Of a stretch of DNA of 64,000 nucleotides, positions 50,844-58,767 are shown piece after piece. The stretch comes from Flammeovirgaceae bacterium UBA5008 (GTDB lineage: Bacteria; Bacteroidota; Bacteroidia; Cytophagales; Cyclobacteriaceae). The notes below the pieces were generated by a model. That model was not told the origin of the DNA, did no database searches, and worked only from the letters and a program-made list of their open reading frames with translations. The position numbers were made by a program, and so were the translations under genes. The stretch covers positions 244,705 to 308,704 of the forward strand of contig DGYK01000063.1 in the NCBI GenBank assembly GCA_002398365.1. The letters run 5' to 3'. Positions within the stretch are counted from its first letter, which is position 1, and every line of letters begins with the position of its first letter.

Positions 50844-53795
50844 ATGAAGCTTCTGAAGAAAATTTCAATTGGACTTGGTATTTTTTTGATTGTGCTGGTG
50901 GCGGCTGCGATGATTTTACCGCGCGTCTTCAAAGACGATATTAAAGCAGCTATCGACAAAGAATTGGCAAAGAGTGTGAATGCCGATGTGGTTTTTGATG
51001 CCAATGACTTCAGCTTAACCATTTTCCGCAATTTCCCTAACATCACTGTAGAGGTGCAGAAACTGGGCGTGTTTAACCGAGCGCCTTTTGAAGGCATGCA
51101 TTTATTTATGGTAGAACGCTTTGATGTTGAAGTTAACTTAGCCGATGTATTATTTGGCGACCAACTTCGCATCAAGGGTATTACGCTGGTTCGACCCAAT
51201 ATTAATGTAAAGGTGCTAAAGGATGGTCGCGCCAACTATGATATTGCTATTCCATCTGCCGACACCGTAAAACAACAGTCAGAAGAGCCTAGTCAGTTTT
51301 CTTTTGGTATCGACCATTGGGAAATTGTGGAAGGCGAATTAGTATATGATGACGCTACCATGCCATACTACATGTCATTGAAAAATCTGAACCATACCGG
51401 CAGTGGTAACTTCAACGATCAGGCTTTTGATTTAAAAACAAAAACATCGTTAGACTCTCTAACCGTAGCTTATGGTGGCCCTGAATATCTTTCCAACAAA
51501 CATGTGGAAGTAGAAGCCACAATTGGCATCAGCGAAGCGTATACAAAATATTCATTTAAAGAAAACGTATCAAAGTTGAACGACTTTGCCATGAGTGCGG
51601 AAGGTTGGGTAAAGCTGAACACCAATTCATACGATATGGATTTGTCATTCAAGAGTCCGGCCAATTCATTCAAGAGTTTGCTTTCGCTGGTACCTGGTAT
51701 GTACACCAAAGATTTTGGTAAAATCGAAACGAAAGGCGAGTTGGCATTTAATGGTTTTGTGAAAGGCACTTATTCTGAAAAACAGATGCCGGCCTTTAAC
51801 CTGACCATGAATGTGAAAGATGGTATGTTCAAGTATCCGGATCTGCCTACCGCTGTGAATAACATTGCCATGGATTTGACAGTGGACAACAAAACCGGTG
51901 TGATTGAAAACACTTTGGTAGATCTGAAAAAACTTCATCTAGATTTTGGTTCTAACCCGGTTGACGCAAAGTTGTTGATCGAAAACCTGAAAGACTTTAA
52001 GATGAATGCCAATTTGAAAGCAAAACTAAATCTGGCAGAGTTGAATAAAATGTTCCCGATGCAAGGGCTGGAGATGAAGGGAACCTATGCCATCGATGCG
52101 AAAGCTAATGGAGTATATGACAGTATTCGAAAAATTATTCCTGCCGTGGATGTTGCGATGTCATTGAGCAATGGTTTTGTAAAATCAACTCAGGTACCAT
52201 TGCCATTGGAGGATGTGCATTTCGCCTCAACAATTAAAAACACCTCCGGCAAGATGGCTGAAACTACCATTGCCGTGAAAGATTTTAATTTGACGATGGA
52301 AGGAGAAAAATTCACTGGGGAATTGTTACTGCAAAATCTGGAAGACATCACTTGGGATTTAAAAGCGAAAGGCGGCATTGATATTGAAAAGATGATGAAA
52401 ATCTTTCCGGTAGAAGGCATGACTCTGGCCGGAAAAGTAAAAGCCAATCTGGAAACGAAAGGAAAGTATTCGGATGTAACTGCCAAGCGTTACGATAAGT
52501 TACCAACGAGCGGTTCGGCTTCATTGAAGGATTTCAGCTTCCAATCAAAACCACTTCCGTATGCAGTTACAATCGCTCAAGCTGAAGCCGTATTCAATCC
52601 ACAAAAAATTGAATTGAAAAATACGAATGGAACTATTGGCCGTAGCGATTTCAGTACCGATGGTGCCATCACCAACTATATTGGTTTTGTATTTGGCAAA
52701 GAAACGATCAAAGGAAATGTCAACTTCCGCTCTTCGTTGCTCGACTTAAATGAGTTTATGACTCCATCCGAAGAGCCGGCAAAAAAGGATACCGCATCAT
52801 TTGGCGTGATCCCAATTCCTGCTAACATCGACTTTGTGCTTCACTCAGATATTAAAACAGTGAAGATGATGGATTACACGATTACCAATGCATTGGGTGA
52901 TGTAATTGTGAAAGATGGTGTAGCCAATCTAAGCGGTGTCAACTTCAATATGTTAGGTGGCACTTTTGCTGTGAATGGATCTTACAATACTAAAGATGTC
53001 AATCATCCGAAATACGATATGGCGCTGAAAGTAGAAAATCTGGCTATTCAACAAGCGGCTGCTTCCTTCTCGATCATCAAAACGTATGCACCGATTGCCG
53101 GACTTGTAAATGGAAAATTTGGCACTGATTTTAAAATCAATGGCGAACTGGGTCAAGATATGATGCCCAAGATGAATACCATAAGTGGATCGGGTCTGAT
53201 TAAAATTGCAGAAGCGGTGCTTACTAAATCGAATTTCGTTTCAGGGCTTACTTCTCTCACCAAATTGAATAACACAGATAATGTAACACTGAAAGACGTA
53301 CTCATGTCAGCCTCCATCAGCGATGGGCGCTTGAGTGTAAAGCCTTTCAATATGAAGTTTGGAAACTACGCTACGACAGTCAGCGGCAGCACTGGCTTGG
53401 ACAAATCCATCGACTATACCTTGAAGATGACAGTGCCGGCAGGGCAATTAGGATCACAACTCAACGGGTTTTTAAATCCGGGCGCTTCGGCTAATTCAGA
53501 AGTTACTTTGCCGATTACACTGGGCGGCACGATGACATCGCCCAAGTTTGCGTTGAATACGCAAGAGCAAAAACAGCAAGCCAAAGAGGCGGTTACTAAT
53601 GTGGCCAAAGAAAAAGGAAAAGAGGCGTTGCAGGATTTAGCGAAGAACACACCAGCGAAAGATATTGTCAATAATATATTAGGAGGCGGTTCGAAGAGTG
53701 ATACGACCAAAGTGAAAGATTCTACTAAAACTGACCCATTGAAAGATGCGCTGCAAAATAAACTGAACAGCTTTTTCAAAAAGAAGAAAAATTAA
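50844..53795 (+). CDS. AsmA-like envelope protein
   Basis: 983 residues. One N-terminal span (LGIFLIVLVAAAMILPRVF), then an AsmA-type start (AIDKELAKSVNADVVFDANDFSLTI with FPNITVEVQKLGV), long repeating beta-layers and the AsmA_2-type C-terminal region (GGTFAVNGSYNTKDVNHPKY, NAIQQAAASFSIIKTYAPI). The low-complexity charged tail carries GGGSKSDTTKVKDSTKTDPL. AsmA-like proteins span the periplasm and are implicated in phospholipid transport to the outer membrane. A terminator follows. Confidence 0.9.
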   Translation: MKLLKKISIGLGIFLIVLVAAAMILPRVFKDDIKAAIDKELAKSVNADVVFDANDFSLTIFRNFPNITVEVQKLGVFNRAPFEGMHLFMVERFDVEVNLADVLFGDQLRIKGITLVRPNINVKVLKDGRANYDIAIPSADTVKQQSEEPSQFSFGIDHWEIVEGELVYDDATMPYYMSLKNLNHTGSGNFNDQAFDLKTKTSLDSLTVAYGGPEYLSNKHVEVEATIGISEAYTKYSFKENVSKLNDFAMSAEGWVKLNTNSYDMDLSFKSPANSFKSLLSLVPGMYTKDFGKIETKGELAFNGFVKGTYSEKQMPAFNLTMNVKDGMFKYPDLPTAVNNIAMDLTVDNKTGVIENTLVDLKKLHLDFGSNPVDAKLLIENLKDFKMNANLKAKLNLAELNKMFPMQGLEMKGTYAIDAKANGVYDSIRKIIPAVDVAMSLSNGFVKSTQVPLPLEDVHFASTIKNTSGKMAETTIAVKDFNLTMEGEKFTGELLLQNLEDITWDLKAKGGIDIEKMMKIFPVEGMTLAGKVKANLETKGKYSDVTAKRYDKLPTSGSASLKDFSFQSKPLPYAVTIAQAEAVFNPQKIELKNTNGTIGRSDFSTDGAITNYIGFVFGKETIKGNVNFRSSLLDLNEFMTPSEEPAKKDTASFGVIPIPANIDFVLHSDIKTVKMMDYTITNALGDVIVKDGVANLSGVNFNMLGGTFAVNGSYNTKDVNHPKYDMALKVENLAIQQAAASFSIIKTYAPIAGLVNGKFGTDFKINGELGQDMMPKMNTISGSGLIKIAEAVLTKSNFVSGLTSLTKLNNTDNVTLKDVLMSASISDGRLSVKPFNMKFGNYATTVSGSTGLDKSIDYTLKMTVPAGQLGSQLNGFLNPGASANSEVTLPITLGGTMTSPKFALNTQEQKQQAKEAVTNVAKEKGKEALQDLAKNTPAKDIVNNILGGGSKSDTTKVKDSTKTDPLKDALQNKLNSFFKKKKN

Positions 53796-53811
53796 CTGAA
53801 GCGATACGTTG

Positions 53812-53845
53812 AAAATCCTCGCTGCCTAAAAGTAGCGGGGATTTT
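53812..53845. terminator. Bidirectional intrinsic terminator
   Basis: AAAATCCTCGCT (53812-53823) and AGCGGGGATTTT (53834-53845) pair with one G-T wobble. It lies between the convergent AsmA-like and lipoprotein genes, abutting the lipoprotein stop codon. Confidence 0.8.
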
Positions 53846-54391
53846 TTATTTCACTTTGTTCAACCGTTCACCGGAAAAAAAGCCTTCTTTAATGAGCACC
53901 ATCAATTGCTCGGCTGATGGATTGATTTGATAGAAAGTATCGTCTTTGCGTTTGATCTCCTTGATCGCTAATTTTTTACCAAGCTTTTTAAGTATCTCTT
54001 TCCTCTTCACTTCGTCTTTCAAATCGATGGACATAAATCGGATCGCTCCATTTGGTTCTTGTTGCACCAGACGCAGCACCCATTGACCTTCCGACTTAAA
54101 GTTGACAAAGTAATAATTTTGATAAAACTTAATTACGAGCGTATCGCTGATTGTACCGCGGTTCAACCAGTCTTTATCATTCTTATCTTTGAAATGATAT
54201 CCCCACGACTCCACAATCAGCGTGTCAGAAAATTCTCCGGTTGTTTTATCAAAAGTTTGATATACACCACGCAATGCAGGCGGAACTTCCTTTAAAGGCG
54301 CTACACCTCTGGGTTGCGCTTCGGTAAACGAAACCTCCTTGCAGGAGTACAACATCACCGACCAAAAAAGAATCAACGAAACAGTTTTCAT
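53846..54391 (-). CDS. Small lipoprotein, unknown function
   Basis: About 181 residues from the ATG at 54391 (MKTVSLILFWSVMLYSC, a lipobox). Beta-rich region GVYQTFDKTTGEFSDTLIVE, YHFKDKNDKDWLNRGTISDT, YYFVNFKSEGQWVLRLVQQE; the second half is helical and lysine-rich (KRKEILKKLGKKLAIKEIKR). No recognised family. It lies between a terminator and the 3-hydroxyacyl-CoA dehydrogenase gene. Confidence 0.6.
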   Translation of the reverse strand: MKTVSLILFWSVMLYSCKEVSFTEAQPRGVAPLKEVPPALRGVYQTFDKTTGEFSDTLIVESWGYHFKDKNDKDWLNRGTISDTLVIKFYQNYYFVNFKSEGQWVLRLVQQEPNGAIRFMSIDLKDEVKRKEILKKLGKKLAIKEIKRKDDTFYQINPSAEQLMVLIKEGFFSGERLNKVK

Positions 54392-54429
54392 CATCAATTT
54401 TCTAAAATGAAATCAGTAAATGTATACGA

Positions 54430-55314
54430 TCAAGACAACAAAAAGTCACTGTTTTTATAGGCGGGATTCGGATGTTTGTAAAAACCCTCTCCGGATTTCT
54501 CACCGAGTTTACCTTGATCGACATATGTCTTTAGTAAAGCAGCAAATGCTTTGGATGCGCCATCCGAGCGATCTTTAGTAACATGCCAGGCGGTATCAAG
54601 GCCGATGTTATCCAAAATACCAAATGGCCCCATCGGCATATTAAAGTTAACCATCCATGATTTATCAATGTCTTCAATCGATCCGATGTCGTGCGTTTTT
54701 AATTTGCCGGCCGCACCGATCAACGCCATCAGCATGAAATTAAAAATATAACCGGGCGATTCTTTTTGCACCAGCACGGGCACTTGATTGAGTTTTTTTC
54801 CAAAATCTTGTAAGAGTGGTATCATCTCTGGTGCAGTGCCGGGATGCGGCATGATGTCTACAACACGGGCAGTGAACACATCATGAAAATGAAAAGCACA
54901 AAACTTTTCCGGCCGACCGGAAATTTGCGCAAACTGCGATGGTAATAAATAAGAAGTGTTGGTAGTGAAAATAGTTTTTGCCGGAGCCAACTCGCCAAAT
55001 TGTTTCCATACTTTTTCCTTGATCGAAACTTCCTCCGTTACGCTTTCGCTGATGATGTCGGCATCGGCAACCGCTTGATGCGGGTCAGTGGTGAACTGTA
55101 GGCGCGCAAAAATTTCGGGCTTCGCTTCTTCTTTGACCATACCCATCTTTACCGCGTAGCGAAACACTTTCTCCATCACCTTTTGTGATTGTTGTAAAGC
55201 ACTTTCGTGGATGTCGTATACAGTAACTTGATAGCCCGAGATGGCCGCTTGTAATCCGATGCGGCTACCCAACGTACCGGCACCAAGAATGAGAACATTT
55301 TTTATTGATACCAT
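54430..55314 (-). CDS. 3-hydroxyacyl-CoA dehydrogenase
   Basis: 294 residues. NAD-binding motif GAGTLGSRIG at about 11-20, with the NTSYL and FHFHDVFTARVVD features of the 3HCDH N-domain, and the 3HCDH C-domain at 190-290 (GYIFNFMLMALIGAAGKLKT, GPFGILDNIGLDTAWHV). It oxidises 3-hydroxyacyl-CoA in beta-oxidation. The APH-fold phosphotransferase lies 58 bp upstream, in the same direction, and an acyl-CoA dehydrogenase beyond that. Confidence 0.92.
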   Translation of the reverse strand: MVSIKNVLILGAGTLGSRIGLQAAISGYQVTVYDIHESALQQSQKVMEKVFRYAVKMGMVKEEAKPEIFARLQFTTDPHQAVADADIISESVTEEVSIKEKVWKQFGELAPAKTIFTTNTSYLLPSQFAQISGRPEKFCAFHFHDVFTARVVDIMPHPGTAPEMIPLLQDFGKKLNQVPVLVQKESPGYIFNFMLMALIGAAGKLKTHDIGSIEDIDKSWMVNFNMPMGPFGILDNIGLDTAWHVTKDRSDGASKAFAALLKTYVDQGKLGEKSGEGFYKHPNPAYKNSDFLLS

Positions 55315-55319
55315 ATCTT

Positions 55320-55387
55320 AATTCGTTAATTCGATGATATACTAATTCGATAATTAACACATCAACGAATTATCAAATTAACGAATT
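55320..55387. repeat. AT-rich inverted repeat between two acyl-CoA genes
   Basis: AATTCGTTAATTCGAT (55320-55335) pairs with ATCAAATTAACGAATT (55372-55387) at 15 of 16 positions. Inner halves also pair partly. The right arm covers the stop region of the phosphotransferase gene. There is no T-run; a processing or regulatory hairpin is possible. Confidence 0.5.
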
Positions 55388-56422
55388 AAATATTGCTTTC
55401 CTCGCATTCTCTGCACATGCTTTGATGACGAAGAGGAGCGAAGCGAAACGAGGGTCTTGCGTGTGGCCTTGTTTGTAGCGATGGTAAATCTGCTGGCAAA
55501 TAACGGCTACTTTGAATGAACCAAATGCATAATAAAACACGATGTCGTCAATTGGTGTATTTGATTTCTCGGAATAGTACTGAGCCATCTCATGACGCGT
55601 CATATTGCCCGGCATCCAAGTTAGATTGAAAGGCTTGAGCGCATCGGCATCGTTCGGTTCGGCCCAGTAGGCGAGTGACGTACCCAAATCCATCAACGGA
55701 TCGCCAACGGTGGCCATTTCCCAATCCAGAATAGCTTTGATTTCGGTGAGGCGGTCGGCATTCAGTACGAGGTTATCGTATTTGTAATCGTTATGAATGA
55801 AGCTGACGCGGTTGGACGTTGGAATATTTTTTTGCATCCATTCCGCGGTTTCATTCATGGCCGCGATGTCGTCTGTTTGAGCATTGAAGTAGCGCTTGAT
55901 CCATCCTTCAACTTGTCGCTGCACATAGCCTTCGGGTTTACCTAACTGATGCAATCCAGTTGTATGAACATCGAGCTGATGCAGTTGCACCAGTTGATCA
56001 ATAGCTGATCGAGAAAGTTGATGGAACGTAGGCGCATCAATCGCCATGCCCTTGGGAACACGGTTGCGCAAAATCACACCTTGCACTCGTTTCATCAGAT
56101 AAAACTTCGCTCCGATAACATCTTCCTCTTCGCAAAAGAGAACTGGCTCCGGCACTTTGGTGAATCCTGCTTTTTGTAAAAGAGAGAGCACATGGTATTC
56201 GCGCTCCATGTCGTGAGCCGATTTGATGTTGGCTCCGAACGGAGGTCTGCGAAGAATAAAATCTTCGTGCCCCGTTTGGATGAGATAAGTAAGATTGGAG
56301 TAGCCGCTTGGAAATTGCTGAATGGTGATTTCGCTGGCAAGCCCTTTCGCCTTTAGAAAAGCAATTAAGTTTTCGGAGTTTAACTCTTCGCCTTGGCGGA
56401 TGTGAGCGGGTTGATCGAGCAT
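55373..56422 (-). CDS. APH-fold phosphotransferase, ACAD10/11-like (possible 4-hydroxyacyl-CoA kinase)
   Basis: 349 residues. The kinase fold has the catalytic motif HNDYKYDN at 210-217 (Asp212, Asn217) and the metal motif DWE at 233-235 (ILDWEMATVGDP). This resembles the N-terminal kinase part of eukaryotic ACAD10/ACAD11 and the bacterial LvaA kinase of levulinate catabolism, which phosphorylates 4-hydroxyacyl-CoA. The gene is flanked by an acyl-CoA dehydrogenase and a 3-hydroxyacyl-CoA dehydrogenase, as expected for that pathway. Many APH-fold proteins phosphorylate other substrates, so the substrate is an inference. Confidence 0.88.
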   Translation of the reverse strand: MLDQPAHIRQGEELNSENLIAFLKAKGLASEITIQQFPSGYSNLTYLIQTGHEDFILRRPPFGANIKSAHDMEREYHVLSLLQKAGFTKVPEPVLFCEEEDVIGAKFYLMKRVQGVILRNRVPKGMAIDAPTFHQLSRSAIDQLVQLHQLDVHTTGLHQLGKPEGYVQRQVEGWIKRYFNAQTDDIAAMNETAEWMQKNIPTSNRVSFIHNDYKYDNLVLNADRLTEIKAILDWEMATVGDPLMDLGTSLAYWAEPNDADALKPFNLTWMPGNMTRHEMAQYYSEKSNTPIDDIVFYYAFGSFKVAVICQQIYHRYKQGHTQDPRFASLLFVIKACAENARKAIFNSLI

Positions 56423-56561
56423 CTTAGAAGTTTAACAGTGCCTTCAATAAAATAAATATTCCTCTTTTTAAATGTTTCAAATACCAATCATGAGATCGCA
56501 TCCAAAAAGCGAACATGGCAAAGTTCGCTGATCGGTTTCGTATACATCGTTTTTCTATATC

Positions 56562-56595
56562 GCCATAGCCCACGGTTTAAACCGTGGGCTATGGC
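56562..56595. repeat. REP-like perfect palindrome, copy 1
   Basis: A 34-bp perfect palindrome (half-site GCCATAGCCCACGGTTT). Its central 26 bp (56566-56591) are identical to the palindrome at 63975-64000 next to a RAYT-type transposase. It overlaps the TAG stop of the acyl-CoA dehydrogenase gene (56589-56591). Confidence 0.85.
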
Positions 56596-57791
56596 ATACC
56601 ATACTCCTTCAATATCGATTTGGCCAATGATACCTTATGCACTTCATCGGGGCCATCGTAGATGCGCGCACCGCGCTCGTGCCGGTACCAAAACGAAAGT
56701 AGTGTATCATCGGTGATGCCCAACGCGCCATGCACCTGAATGGCCTTGTCCAATGTTTTCATCAGAACATCGGCCGCAAAAAATTTAATGGTAGAGATTT
56801 CTTCTTTCGCAGCTTTAGCTCCATTCTTCTCCATTGAATAAGCTGTGTGCAATACCATTAGTCGCGCGGCATTGATGTTCGCGCGGCACTCGGCTATCCA
56901 AGCTTGAATAATTTGTTGTTGACCCAAATAGCGACTGTCGCTCAATTTACGCGTAGCAGCGCGTGTGCACATCAGGTCAAATGCACGTTCACAAATTCCG
57001 ATCCATCGCATACAATGATGAATACGACCCGGACCTAACCGCACTTGTGCAAGTGCAAATCCTTGTCCTTCTTCTCCAATTAGATTCGTCACGGGCACTT
57101 TGCAATTCGTAAAACGTACTTCGGCATGGCTAAAATAATCTTCTCCAGCTTCGCCCATGATGGAAATGTTACGCTCCAGTTTAAAACCCGGATTATCCAG
57201 CGGAACGAGAATCATACTGGCTCGTAAATACGGATTTGGATTCGCAGCATCAGTTACCGCCATCACGATGGTAAAGTGAGCACCATCGGCAGCCGTTGTA
57301 AACCATTTGTGCCCGTTGATAACATACTGGTCGCCTTCGCGAATGGCGGTGGTTGCCATGTTCACCGGGTTGGATCCGGCAAACTCTGGCTCCGTCATCG
57401 CAAAGCATGAACGGATGTCGCCATTCATTAAAGGATACAAATATTTTTTCTTCAAGTCGGCAGAAGCAAACTGATGCATTAGTTCCATGTTGCCGATATC
57501 GGGTGCGTTGCAGTTGAAAATTAAATGACCCAGTGGCGATGTGCCCAACACCTCACTCACTTGCGCGAACTCCATTAAATTGAGGCCCACGCCTCCTTCA
57601 TCCGGTGACAGATGAGGAGTAAATAGCTTTTGCGCTTTCGCCTTTAGGCGCAAGTCTTTTACAATAGACAGCGATTGCTTGAATGGTTTTGTGATGATGC
57701 CCAACTCGATGGGATACACTTCCTTTTCCAAGAAGTTCTTGTAAAGCGGCAAAAGTTGCTTCAGTCGATCGGTTAGAAATAATTCAGTCAT
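56589..57791 (-). CDS. Acyl-CoA dehydrogenase, ACAD10/11-like
   Basis: 400 residues. FAD and substrate motifs: CFAMTEPEFAGSNPVNMATT and YVINGHKWFTTAADGAHFTI. Near the C-terminus the usual YEG motif is replaced by IYDGPDEVH at about 377-385, so an Asp stands where most ACADs have the catalytic Glu. This DGPDEVH pattern is typical of ACAD10/ACAD11 and the LvaC-type enzymes. It should act on acyl-CoA or 4-phosphoacyl-CoA esters. With the adjacent APH-fold kinase it forms a split version of the fused eukaryotic protein. The stop codon is part of a REP-like palindrome. Confidence 0.92.
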   Translation of the reverse strand: MTELFLTDRLKQLLPLYKNFLEKEVYPIELGIITKPFKQSLSIVKDLRLKAKAQKLFTPHLSPDEGGVGLNLMEFAQVSEVLGTSPLGHLIFNCNAPDIGNMELMHQFASADLKKKYLYPLMNGDIRSCFAMTEPEFAGSNPVNMATTAIREGDQYVINGHKWFTTAADGAHFTIVMAVTDAANPNPYLRASMILVPLDNPGFKLERNISIMGEAGEDYFSHAEVRFTNCKVPVTNLIGEEGQGFALAQVRLGPGRIHHCMRWIGICERAFDLMCTRAATRKLSDSRYLGQQQIIQAWIAECRANINAARLMVLHTAYSMEKNGAKAAKEEISTIKFFAADVLMKTLDKAIQVHGALGITDDTLLSFWYRHERGARIYDGPDEVHKVSLAKSILKEYGMP

Positions 57792-57874
57792 GAGAGTGCT
57801 TTTTGAAAGTTAGGAAATTTAGAGGAATTGCGAATTCCGTTTTGCATAAAGTTTTGATGCGCTACTTTTTTAAC

Positions 57875-57947
57875 ACATAGAAACATAGATTCATAGAGCA
57901 TATAGAAAAATATTCTGAAGGCAACTATGTGATCTATATTTCTATGT
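57875..57947. repeat. Imperfect inverted repeat in the ACAD upstream gap
   Basis: ACATAGAAACATAGATTCATAG (57875-57896) and the region 57925-57947 are imperfectly complementary (two substitutions and one gap). It lies in the 253-bp gap between the divergent ACAD and 58045 genes, and otherwise no gene is seen there. Possible decayed mobile-element end. Confidence 0.4.
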
Positions 57948-58044
57948 TGGTTTGCGTTTGGTAACTAGTAGTTGCACAAAAGAAATCAGTCATCAAAAAA
58001 CAGGCTTCTTATTTCTGAATTTTAATTAGATTGCCCGACTGAAT

Positions 58045-58554
58045 ATGAAGCGAATAGTTGCCATCGGTTTCTTGGTCGTGCTTGCCCTGCAATTCGTGGG
58101 CTTCTATGCCTATTTTGGCTCGCGTTTGCTGGCTATTCGTAAAGAAATGCGAGCGGCCTTAGCAGTACTGCCCGAAGAAAAATTGGAAAGGCTGGTTCTC
58201 TCCTTCGATGAATTCAACAAATTGGATACAGAAGAAAACGAAGTGGAACTATCCGGCAAAATGTACGACATCGCCAAAATAGTAAAATCGGAAGATGGGT
58301 ACATTTTATTTGCCTTGCACGATGAGCATGAAGATAATTTGCTTTCGTTGCTGGACGAAATGATCAAGCGTTCTACAAATGATAAAAAATCGGTCCCTGT
58401 GCAGATCGGACAATTTTTTGCATTAGTCTTTCTTCCTACTCAAATCAGTTTTAGCTTCTGCATTTCCGAACCTATTTATTCACCTACCGAATACATCAAC
58501 TCCTATCAGTCGGTTACCCTTTCTATTCAAGCACCGCCACCTTGGGGCTACTAA
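58045..58554 (+). CDS. Single-span membrane protein, unknown function
   Basis: 169 residues. One N-terminal span (IVAIGFLVVLALQFVGFYAYF) is followed by a mixed helical and beta domain (IRKEMRAALAVLPEEKLERL, EVELSGKMYDIAKIVKSEDG, LFALHDEHEDNLLSLLDEMI) ending in PPPWGY. No motif or family is recognised. It precedes a heme-type TonB receptor by 213 bp and could accompany it, but nothing in the sequence proves this. Confidence 0.6.
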   Translation: MKRIVAIGFLVVLALQFVGFYAYFGSRLLAIRKEMRAALAVLPEEKLERLVLSFDEFNKLDTEENEVELSGKMYDIAKIVKSEDGYILFALHDEHEDNLLSLLDEMIKRSTNDKKSVPVQIGQFFALVFLPTQISFSFCISEPIYSPTEYINSYQSVTLSIQAPPPWGY

Positions 58555-58767
58555 AAATAAAGCTCAAAACTACTTAAGGCAACACCGAAAAGTTCAGGTG
58601 AACTATTGGCACATCTTTTTAATATGTGCTTAAGCCTGTTCATGCGTAGCAGAGCTACTCCAAATTTTTAAACTGAAGCGAGATTTACGGATAATGTCCG
58701 AAATCACCTAGCTTCTAAAACGATTTGCCGTCATTCTAAACGGCAGCCACTTAAAGTCGATTTAATA

